Assembly (NCBI GenBank): GCA_016297805.1
Contig: JAEDFX010000108.1
Span: 1-7,301, forward strand
DNA: 7,301 nt
Direction of reading: 5' to 3'
Origin: Treponema sp.
GTDB taxonomy: Bacteria > Spirochaetota > Spirochaetia > Treponematales > Treponemataceae
In this document: piece after piece, positions 1 to 5,190 of the stretch
Position numbering within the stretch: position 1 is the stretch's first letter
Layout of the letters: each line of letters begins with the position of its first letter
Translations under genes and position numbers: made by a program
The notes under the pieces: model-generated
Seen by the model: only the letters and a program-made list of their open reading frames with translations
Told to the model about the DNA's origin: nothing
Databases searched by the model: none

Positions 1-545
1 GTGAATTTGACAAAAATCTTGAAACTTATGTTGAAATTCCTAGTGATGTTGTTCCTTTTGAACAGCGTCCATGGATGAAATGTGCAGAAATTACAGACAA
101 GGTAATCGAAGCCATCGAAAGTGGAAAATACGACCACATCCGGTTGAACTATCCTAACGGGGACATGGTTGGACACACTGGTGTATTCAACGCTGTTTGC
201 TGTTCTATGGAAGGAATGGATTTACAGCTTGGTCGTCTTAAGGCTGCAATTGAAAAGGCTGGTGGTATCCTCTGTCTTACAGCTGACCACGGAAACAGTG
301 ATGATATGTACGAACACAAAAAAGACGGTTCTGTTGCAATGGGGGCTGACGGTGAGCCAAAACCAAAGACATCTCACTCATTGAATCCAGTTCCAGGTAT
401 CATCTACGACCCAGAATACAAAGGTGAATATGATTTGACTTTGAATGAAGGTCTTGGGATTTCAAGTTGGCCAAGCACTTTGATGATGTTGATGGGGTTT
501 GTTCCACCTAGTGACTATGACAAGAGTATGATCAACCTCAAGTAA
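1..545 (+). CDS. gpmI: 2,3-bisphosphoglycerate-independent phosphoglycerate mutase, C-terminal part (copy A)
   Basis: This is the last 180 or so codons of cofactor-independent phosphoglycerate mutase. The enzyme interconverts 3- and 2-phosphoglycerate in cytoplasmic glycolysis using two Mn ions. The reading frame is open from base 3 at the window edge, so the true start lies upstream; the ATG at 75 is internal. Visible family motifs are NYPNGDMVGHTG, with metal ligands Asp (162-164) and His (174-176); TADHGN, with Asp (285-287) and His (288-290); and TSHSLNPVP, with His (375-377). The C-terminus (SSWPSTLMMLMGF, then a PP and a DYDKSM motif) looks complete, so this copy is probably the functional gene. 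It is followed after 5 bases by a palindromic element and then by a second, diverged gpmI tail. Three further gpmI fragments lie in the window, and a 71-base stretch (273-343) is identical to copy C. Confidence 0.95.
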   Translation, partial: EFDKNLETYVEIPSDVVPFEQRPWMKCAEITDKVIEAIESGKYDHIRLNYPNGDMVGHTGVFNAVCCSMEGMDLQLGRLKAAIEKAGGILCLTADHGNSDDMYEHKKDGSVAMGADGEPKPKTSHSLNPVPGIIYDPEYKGEYDLTLNEGLGISSWPSTLMMLMGFVPPSDYDKSMINLK

Positions 546-550
546 CTGCA

Positions 551-597
551 GCGAGTTTTGGCTTGTCCAAAACTCGGTAAGCACGCTTGCGTGCGAC
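551..597. repeat. two-hairpin palindromic element, GCGA...GCGAC family (copy 1)
   Basis: This 47-base element begins GCGA and ends GCGAC. The first hairpin has a perfect 10-bp stem, CGAGTTTTGG (552-561) with CCAAAACTCG (567-576), around loop CTTGT. A second hairpin is GCACG (581-585) with CGTGC (590-594). The same plan recurs at 5252-5309: GCGA.TTTT, then AAAACTCGGT.AGC, then GCGAC. A related GCGAC-ending element is at 7107-7171. The element sits exactly between the stop region of copy A and the first codon of copy B, so it marks a junction between gpmI-derived sequences. It has no coding capacity. It could be a miniature mobile repeat or a recombination hairpin. Confidence 0.8.
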
Positions 598-657
598 TTG
601 ATGGGTTTTGTTCCACCAACAGATTATGATAAGTCAATGCTCAACCTGACAAAGTAA
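598..657 (+). pseudogene. gpmI: gpmI 3'-terminal remnant (copy B)
   Basis: Nineteen sense codons plus TAA encode a tail matching the end of copy A (489-545): LMGFVPP, DYDKSM and the final NL..K are shared. Thr replaces Ser after PP, Leu replaces Ile before Asn, and one extra Thr codon precedes the final Lys. Most nucleotide differences are at third positions, so this is the end of a diverged gpmI allele and not a recent tandem copy. It starts immediately after the GCGAC end of the palindromic element at 551-597. It cannot be functional. It is best read as the leftover 3' end of a second gpmI allele displaced or replaced by copy A. Confidence 0.85.
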
Positions 658-680
658 ACTTTGCAGGTTAGCATTATCAT

Positions 681-743
681 ATCTGGACAGCTTGCGCTGC
701 CAGATAAATTAGTTTTGTGCCGGCGCATTTACGCGGCACAAAC
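681..743. repeat. two consecutive intergenic hairpins
   Basis: Hairpin one spans 681-705: ATCTGG and CAGC pair with GCTG and CCAGAT around loop TTGC, with A687 bulged. Hairpin two spans 714-742: TTTGTGCC pairs with GGCACAAA, and an inner GCG/CGC pair flanks a short AT-rich loop. Neither is followed directly by a T-run, so they do not look like classic intrinsic terminators. They continue the series of hairpins in the gpmI-to-toxin gap and may belong to the same palindromic repeat population. They could also protect the 3' end of the gpmI transcript. Confidence 0.6.
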
Positions 744-769
744 CATAGTAGATAAGTGCTCGTTCTCGT

Positions 770-788
770 TTTGAGGGTGGGCGTTTTT
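770..788 (+). terminator. terminator-like GAGGGTGGGCG plus T-run with no local left arm
   Basis: The sequence GAGGGTGGGCG followed by seven T residues has the right arm and U-tract of an intrinsic terminator for rightward transcription. A complementary left arm is not found close upstream; only a weak CTC/GAG pairing is available. It closely resembles the arm GAGGGCGTTC at 5489-5498, also followed by a T-run. The vapC-like stop codon begins immediately after the T-run. The match to copy C suggests a split or degenerated terminator at this junction as well, but this is inference. Confidence 0.4.
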
Positions 789-1190
789 TTATTCTGTCCA
801 GTCTTCAATCCGTAAATCTTCTATGCGGGAAAATTCCTTAGTATTATGGGTAACAAGGGTGCCATTGTTTGCAAGAACTGTTGCGGCTATAAGTAAATCG
901 TTGGGACCAACTGGAGTTCCTTTTTCTGTGAGGGATTGGCGGATAAGTCCGTAAAAGTATGAAGCATCGCTGTCAAAATCTTTTATGTCAAAAGGTTCCA
1001 GAAACTGCATATAGGGAATGATTGTTTTTTCATAATTACCGGAATTTCTTGCTCCAAATTCAAGTTCAGCCTTTACTACAGACGGAATGACAATAGATTG
1101 AGCTGGAATCTTTTTGAGATGTTCAATAATTTTAGGATATTTTCCTTTTATTATGTACGAAATGATGTTTGTATCCAGAAAGTATTTCAT
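789..1190 (-). CDS. vapC: PIN-domain toxin of a type II toxin-antitoxin pair (VapC-like)
   Basis: This 133-residue protein has the length of a VapC-type PIN ribonuclease, the toxin half of a type II toxin-antitoxin system that cleaves RNA in the cytoplasm. The acidic Mg-binding residues are visible: Asp6 in FLDTNIISY, Glu42 in VVKAELEFG, and Asp98 in GPNDLLIAA. The C-terminal motif is VTHNTKEFSRI, ending in DLRIEDW. The start is chosen because its ATG overlaps the antitoxin stop by 4 bases (ATGA, 1187-1190), the usual coupling in such operons; a weak GAGAG lies upstream inside the antitoxin gene. The stop abuts the T-run at the left junction of the block. The active site looks intact. The RNA target cannot be predicted. 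Confidence 0.92.
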   Translation of the reverse strand: MKYFLDTNIISYIIKGKYPKIIEHLKKIPAQSIVIPSVVKAELEFGARNSGNYEKTIIPYMQFLEPFDIKDFDSDASYFYGLIRQSLTEKGTPVGPNDLLIAATVLANNGTLVTHNTKEFSRIEDLRIEDWTE

Positions 1191-1492
1191 AAAGGCTCTC
1201 TCTTTGCATCGAGTTCAAAACTCATTTCTTCCGGTTCATCTATTTTCAAATCTGGAACTGCTCCGAATAAATCAAAAAAGCCTGCGGGATAAGTCGAACT
1301 CATATCCTGAATTTTTGCCGAAACAATTTTTGAATCAAGAGAGCATGGATAACGGTTTTCTTTTACTGCCTGATGAAGAAACATATCAATTGCAGAGGAA
1401 AGACTCATTCCAAGGGAATTAAAAAGAGATTCAGCCTTATTTTTAATTTCTGGTGTTGTACGAAAAGCTACGGTCATGGTTTTGTTATTCAT
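1187..1492 (-). CDS. RelB/DinJ-family antitoxin
   Basis: This 101-residue protein is the first gene of the leftward toxin-antitoxin operon. Residues 5-48 have the RelB/DinJ ribbon-helix-helix pattern: a short strand (TMTVAFRTTPE), then two helices including SLGMSLSSAIDMFL. This is the part that dimerises and binds the operator. The C-terminal half carries YPAGFFDLFGA, which I recognise as the toxin-wrapping tail of antitoxins that partner PIN toxins, and then an acidic stretch. A strong AGGAGG (1498-1503) lies 5 bases before the ATG. Upstream is a nested palindrome covering the promoter, as expected for autorepression. Pairing a RelB/DinJ-type DNA-binding half with a PIN toxin is a hybrid of the two textbook families, so a vapB or relB symbol would be arbitrary. 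Confidence 0.9.
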   Translation of the reverse strand: MNNKTMTVAFRTTPEIKNKAESLFNSLGMSLSSAIDMFLHQAVKENRYPCSLDSKIVSAKIQDMSSTYPAGFFDLFGAVPDLKIDEPEEMSFELDAKREPL

Positions 1493-1497
1493 AACAA

Positions 1498-1503
1498 CCT
1501 CCT
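1498..1503 (-). promoter_or_regulatory. ribosome binding site of the antitoxin gene
   Basis: AGGAGG on the minus strand, 5 bases before the ATG at 1492. It is the best Shine-Dalgarno sequence in the window, and it fixes the antitoxin start. Confidence 0.85.
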
Positions 1504-1508
1504 GTTTT

Positions 1509-1544
1509 GTTTACATTGTATGATATATATCAGCATGTGTAAAC
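1509..1544 (-). promoter_or_regulatory. toxin-antitoxin promoter overlapped by a nested palindromic operator
   Basis: The outer arms GTTTACA (1509-1515) and TGTAAAC (1538-1544) and the perfect 12-base palindrome TGATATATATCA (1521-1532) share the same centre, between 1526 and 1527. Read leftward, the outer right arm supplies a -35 box TTTACA (1538-1543). The sequence TACAAT (1515-1520) gives a -10 box, and the spacer is exactly 17 bases. The operator therefore covers both promoter boxes and the spacer. This fits conditional cooperativity, in which antitoxin or antitoxin-toxin complexes shut the promoter. Binding itself is inferred. Confidence 0.75.
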
Positions 1545-1590
1545 ATATTAAAATTCAGAGAGACTATTCTGGGAACATACAACGTTTTTT

Positions 1591-1917
1591 TTAATTTGTA
1601 ATAAATCCGTAAGATAAAAGTAAATCATGTACTGATTTTTGAAGTGCATCAGAAAAATCTGTATTTTGTTTTTTTATTATAGAAGTCAAATTTATATCTG
1701 AAACATCCTTTGAGTCCATGAATAAAACATAAGGCGCAACTGTCAATACTGAGGCAATTTTTTCAATTAATTCAGGTGATGGAAATTTTTTACCATTTTC
1801 AATTTCGCTTACATAATTTGGAACAATTTTACATTGTTCAGAAAACTGCTGCTGGCTCAGACCTTTCTGTTTTCTATAAAACTTAATATTTTCTCCGAAT
1901 ATAATTCTTAAATCCAT
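1591..1917 (-). CDS. XRE-family helix-turn-helix transcriptional regulator
   Basis: This 108-residue protein has an N-terminal Cro/C1-type helix-turn-helix over residues 5-62: ENIKFYRKQKGLSQQQFSE, a turn, then PNYVSEIENGKKFPSPELI. The remaining 45 residues are not recognisable and may mediate dimerisation. The ATG at 1917 has no clear Shine-Dalgarno sequence, but the homology begins within a few residues of it, so the start is probably right. The gene is divergent from the 27-residue peptide gene and the 932-residue membrane protein gene. The 142-base gap between the XRE gene and the peptide gene holds repeated CACTAT / ATTAGCGAT motifs and an inverted repeat over the rightward -10 box. It is therefore probably the local repressor of that module and of itself. 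Its role as a phage-type or module-specific regulator is inference. Confidence 0.88.
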   Translation of the reverse strand: MDLRIIFGENIKFYRKQKGLSQQQFSEQCKIVPNYVSEIENGKKFPSPELIEKIASVLTVAPYVLFMDSKDVSDINLTSIIKKQNTDFSDALQKSVHDLLLSYGFITN

Positions 1918-1926
1918 TGCAAATAT

Positions 1927-2035
1927 ACACTATCAGTTTTATTTTAAATTTGACATTTACGATTAGCGATGTTAATATAAAACACTCACTATTAGCGATA
2001 AAAAGATGAGTATATCAACAAATAGTGAGTATAAT
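1927..2035. promoter_or_regulatory. divergent control region with repeated operator-like sites
   Basis: ATTAGCGAT occurs twice as a direct repeat (1962-1970 and 1991-1999, 29 bases apart). A perfect 10-bp inverted repeat is formed by ACTCACTATT (1984-1993) and AATAGTGAGT (2021-2030). A third related site, ACACTATCAG, is at 1927-1936. The right arm of the inverted repeat ends on the first base of a perfect -10 box TATAAT (2030-2035), which would drive the rightward peptide gene; the -35 is poor. This layout suits the XRE protein repressing rightward transcription and possibly its own gene, but no binding motif for this regulator is known to me. Confidence 0.65.
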
Positions 2036-2059
2036 CATATAAGTTTTTTGGAGAAGAAA

Positions 2060-2143
2060 ATGAAGCTGTACAAATTAGTTATGCATACTTTGCTTATAAT
2101 TATCTGTCTTTTTTTGTTATCTGCGGGATTTTCAAATTTTTAG
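2060..2143 (+). CDS. 27-residue hydrophobic (single-pass membrane) peptide
   Basis: This short reading frame begins MKLYKLVMHT, continues with an unbroken hydrophobic run rich in Leu and Ile plus one Cys (about residues 10-23), and ends GFSNF. It is long enough for one membrane span, with Lys residues at the N-terminus predicting an inside N-terminus. Support for translation comes from GGAG (2050-2053) placed 6 bases before the ATG and from a TATAAT box 25 bases upstream of the start. It lies 45 bases before the large membrane protein gene and is likely co-transcribed with it. It has no lipobox. It could be a small membrane subunit, a toxic peptide, or a translated leader. I do not recognise a family. 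Confidence 0.6.
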   Translation: MKLYKLVMHTLLIIICLFLLSAGFSNF

Positions 2144-2174
2144 AAAAAGAAAACGATTTTATTTTTGAAAAATA

Positions 2175-2180
2175 TTGGAG
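2175..2180 (+). promoter_or_regulatory. ribosome binding site that decides the start of the large membrane protein gene
   Basis: TTGGAG lies 8 bases before the ATG at 2189. The alternative upstream TTG at 2165 has no comparable site, so the ATG at 2189 is preferred. Confidence 0.65.
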
Positions 2181-2188
2181 CTAAAAAA

Positions 2189-4987
2189 ATGAATAACAAT
2201 TTTAAAGAATATGAAGACAAGTATATAACTTTACTCGGACATAAGGTGTATATCCGCAAGGATGTTCAATTTTCACAATTAAAATATATCGAATTTGGTA
2301 AATTTGTTTTGGAACAAATTTCACTTTTTAAGAATTGGTATAATTCCTGTGGATCAATTGAAAATGTCATTAATAGTATGAAACAGGAAGAAGAGAGAAT
2401 ATTTGAACTTTTTGCAAAACAATGTACGGCAGACTATGTTGCAAATGGTGTTTTAGGCTACAACGAAGAGTTTTTTATTGATAAATTTTTGCCATGTCTT
2501 GAACCATTTAATGAACCTGCAATACAGATGCTTTATCAATATTGTGAGATAACTGGCAATGAAGAACAAATCCGAGCTTTTAGAGAACTTAAAGCGCAGC
2601 AAGGTTCTAGATATATTGGTTTTGGATATGGAATTAGAGGTGCAATAAATGCAACTGCTGGTCGAGTCGCATCTGACTTATTGAATGGAGCTGTCAACGC
2701 AGTTGCTAATGGTATTACAGCAGTTCAAACGAAGAATAAGCTGATTTCGTTATATCAAGATGAATCTATATTAGAAAATCTTTGTAACGGTTTAGGCGAT
2801 GCATTGCTTTTGTGCTTTGATTGTTATGCAGAACAATTTAATAATGATTTTCTTCAAGACACAGAATACCGTTTTTATACCAGTGAAGAAATTAATGCAG
2901 CTTCTGAAAAATATGAAACTATTGCGAATAACATCTCTAATTCAAATTTATCAGATGAAGACAAATTAGAAAAACTTTTCTCAGAAATTAAAGGCTATTC
3001 TACCAGCCAAAGAATGTGGTATGAAATTTTCTGTTTATTGGATATTTGGAACACTAACAGTGAAAATCAGTTAAAGGAAGTACAGAAGTTTGTATACTTT
3101 ACTGATGAAATGTTATTGATGATAGGCTTCAATATAGTTTCAAGTGCATTTAATAACTTTATTGGTGCTAAGACAGAATCTGATTTTATTAAAAGTAAGC
3201 AGATAATTGAACGGTTAAAGTCACTTTATGAAGATAATTTTTGTTCAAGTATACCAGCTGCAATAACTGTTTTAATGAAAAACCAGATAGCAAAAGTAAA
3301 TGAAGTAAAAAATCCTCATGCAGCTTTGATATACATATCTGATTTTTTGTGTATGTTTGAAATTGATTTTTATTCTTACATAGAAATGCCTGATGTATAT
3401 TTCAAATTGAAGAACATAAGAATTGAAATCACAAAGTCTGTACTTCAAAACGAAGAACAAGAATATACTGCAATTCTTTTAGAAAATAATATCAATAAAA
3501 TAAAAGAGATTATACAGACTAAACAATATCTGGATCCACAGACAGTTTTTGATTTTTTCACAAAAGCAATTCTTTCCTTTAATGAAGAAAACAAAATTGC
3601 AAAAGCAATTGAATTTATCGATGAACTGTATGTGACATTAAATGAGTGGGATGGAACTCTTGAAAAAATCGATTTGTATAATGATTCAAATTTTCATGAG
3701 TTTATGCAAAAAAGAGAAAACAATACAACTAAAGATAACGAGCAGAAAATAGAATCTGAAGATACTGATAAAACTAGAGTACAGGAAGATAATACTGAGG
3801 AAGAAAAGTCTTTTGTAAAATCAATAGCGAGCTCATGGATTAAAACGTATATTGGATTACCGTTCTCATTATTTTTCGTTTCACTTTTTGCACTTGAATT
3901 TATTTTCCCAGATGGAATAGCTATCATTTTAACTACTTTAATTTTTGGCATTACAATGTGGATTGTCATAAACAAAAGAGCTGAATATAAATTCGGAAAT
4001 AATCAACTGAAGGCAAAAGAAGATTACATTCATAGTTGTGATATTGAAGAACTACATTTATATAAGGAACTTCCAGAAGGTACAAATGGTAGCGGAGGAA
4101 GTAATTCAAAATATTTCTTGATGGGTATATATCCGCAAACAATAAAGCCTGCCAATGTTATTATTGATGAAAGTAAAAGTTATCAACTTTTTAATCTGAA
4201 CTGTTATGCAGCAGACGACAATTGTCTTTATGCAAAAGTACCTGTTTCACACTTACCTGGTTTTGATGCACCTGAAAGTTACCCTTACTTTTCTGATGGA
4301 ACAAAAATAAAGGAAGGAAAAGCATATTATTTTAGAATTGAACCAATAAAATGGCGTATTATTGACGATAAGATGCATCTTGCAATTTGTGAAGACATTC
4401 TATTCCCTATTCCATTTGCAACAAAATGTAAAAAACGTATCGAAAGAGAAAGTGAAAATATTATATATAGTAATAATTTTGAATACTCTAACATACGAAG
4501 CTTTTGTAACAGCTATAGCGGAGATGGTCTTTCTTTTGAAAATTCATGTACAGACAATTGGGAAGAAAAAGGGTTCAGTCGATATTCATTTTTTATGAAA
4601 GAAACAAAAGATAAAATCAAGAAATCTAGACTTGATAATAGACCTTTAACAACTATTATTTCAGAAAAAGATTATCCTGCAACTCAAAGTAAATGTAAAA
4701 ATACAGAAGACAGAATATTTATATTAAGCAAAAGTGAGACAAAAAAAATAATAAATAAGGAATTAAAACGAAAACCAACTGATTTTGCTCTGGCAAACGG
4801 TTGTTTTGCAACAACATTAGATGATCATTGTGGAAAATGGTGGCTTCGTTCTGCATATGAAAAACCAGATGCCAATGACTCAGACATTGATTATATTCAG
4901 ACTATTGGTACTGACGGAAATTATTCTTATGATGTATGCAGAACAGAGTATATTGGTTTTGTTCCAGCAATTCGATTAAACATTTAG
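2189..4987 (+). CDS. large two-transmembrane protein with C-terminal DUF6273-like domain
   Basis: This 932-residue protein (counted from the ATG at 2189; a TTG at 2165 would add 8) is unfamiliar over most of its length. Residues 1-138 are mixed helical. Residues 139-180 form a Gly/Ala-rich, glycine-zipper-like stretch (SRYIGFGYGIRGAINATAG). Residues 190-500 are helical and acidic. Residues 500-540 are a low-complexity Lys/Glu/Asp linker. Two membrane spans follow, at about 554-573 and 576-594, joined by a tight turn. The end, about 642-932, fits DUF6273: MGIYPQT, PIKWRII, DRIFILSKSE, WWLRS (884-888) and GFVPAIRLNI at the terminus. No signal peptide is seen. With a tight hairpin of two spans, the long N- and C-terminal parts should face the same side. 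It follows the 27-residue peptide gene and is probably controlled by the divergent XRE protein. The gene is much more AT-rich than gpmI, suggesting transfer. Function is unknown; a membrane-anchored recognition or effector role is only a guess. Confidence 0.85.
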   Translation: MNNNFKEYEDKYITLLGHKVYIRKDVQFSQLKYIEFGKFVLEQISLFKNWYNSCGSIENVINSMKQEEERIFELFAKQCTADYVANGVLGYNEEFFIDKFLPCLEPFNEPAIQMLYQYCEITGNEEQIRAFRELKAQQGSRYIGFGYGIRGAINATAGRVASDLLNGAVNAVANGITAVQTKNKLISLYQDESILENLCNGLGDALLLCFDCYAEQFNNDFLQDTEYRFYTSEEINAASEKYETIANNISNSNLSDEDKLEKLFSEIKGYSTSQRMWYEIFCLLDIWNTNSENQLKEVQKFVYFTDEMLLMIGFNIVSSAFNNFIGAKTESDFIKSKQIIERLKSLYEDNFCSSIPAAITVLMKNQIAKVNEVKNPHAALIYISDFLCMFEIDFYSYIEMPDVYFKLKNIRIEITKSVLQNEEQEYTAILLENNINKIKEIIQTKQYLDPQTVFDFFTKAILSFNEENKIAKAIEFIDELYVTLNEWDGTLEKIDLYNDSNFHEFMQKRENNTTKDNEQKIESEDTDKTRVQEDNTEEEKSFVKSIASSWIKTYIGLPFSLFFVSLFALEFIFPDGIAIILTTLIFGITMWIVINKRAEYKFGNNQLKAKEDYIHSCDIEELHLYKELPEGTNGSGGSNSKYFLMGIYPQTIKPANVIIDESKSYQLFNLNCYAADDNCLYAKVPVSHLPGFDAPESYPYFSDGTKIKEGKAYYFRIEPIKWRIIDDKMHLAICEDILFPIPFATKCKKRIERESENIIYSNNFEYSNIRSFCNSYSGDGLSFENSCTDNWEEKGFSRYSFFMKETKDKIKKSRLDNRPLTTIISEKDYPATQSKCKNTEDRIFILSKSETKKIINKELKRKPTDFALANGCFATTLDDHCGKWWLRSAYEKPDANDSDIDYIQTIGTDGNYSYDVCRTEYIGFVPAIRLNI

Positions 4988-4995
4988 AAAATCAG

Positions 4996-5029
4996 GTCTA
5001 AGATAGGAATGCGCTTCAACGCGTTAGAC
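4996..5029. repeat. hairpin with GTCTAA / TTAGAC outer arms
   Basis: The outer arms are GTCTAA (4996-5001) and TTAGAC (5024-5029), with a small inner GCG/CGC stem around CTTCAA. It begins 9 bases after the stop of the large membrane protein gene. No T-run follows, so it is not a convincing terminator. The right arm contains GTTAGAC, which matches the integron core consensus GTTRRRY, but the left arm ends in G where the consensus demands C. The integron reading is therefore weak. Confidence 0.55.
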
Positions 5030-5036
5030 AATTGTA

Positions 5037-5092
5037 GGGGCAGCGAAGCTGTTCCGCAGCGCAGCGGAGGAATGAAGCGATAGCGCAACCCC
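5037..5092. repeat. GC-rich palindromic repeat closed by GGGG / CCCC
   Basis: A GC-rich island in AT-rich surroundings. The outer GGGG (5037-5040) pairs with CCCC (5089-5092). Inside are CAGC-GAA-GCTG (5041-5051) and TCCGC-AGCGCA-GCGGA (5053-5068), then GAAGCGATAGCGCAAC. The last part resembles the GAGCGAAAGCGACC end of the insert in gpmI copy D, so it may belong to the same wider repeat population. Confidence 0.6.
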
Positions 5093-5103
5093 GAAAAGTC
5101 CGA

Positions 5104-5180
5104 CCTTTTAAAATAGAAAATGCGTTAAGAAAAATTGCGAAAACCTGGAGCAATTTTTTAGCATTTACTATTTTAAAAGG
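5104..5180. repeat. long imperfect hairpin (about 31-35 base arms)
   Basis: The left arm (5104-5138) and right arm (5150-5180) are near-perfect reverse complements: CCTTTTAAAATAG pairs with CTATTTTAAAAGG, then AAATGC with GCATTT, and GCAATTTTT with its complement. An 11-base loop and a few bulged bases complete it. It directly abuts the GAACGCCCTC arm at 5181. A long stem with extrahelical bases is typical of single-strand recombination hairpins such as attC, and also of the ends of miniature elements. No coding role is evident. Confidence 0.7.
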
Positions 5181-5190
5181 GAACGCCCTC

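Noticed and set aside
1098..1422. Plus-strand open frames over the toxin-antitoxin operon
   Set aside because: Antisense shadows of two well-supported, translationally coupled genes.
2165..2188. TTG start eight codons upstream of the large membrane protein ATG
   Set aside because: The TTGGAG ribosome site at 2175-2180 is inside this extension and correctly spaced for the ATG at 2189.
4996..5029. Classical integron attC site
   Set aside because: GTTAGAC fits GTTRRRY, but the partner is GTCTAAG and not RYYYAAC, and the element is shorter than a typical attC; recorded as a hairpin only.
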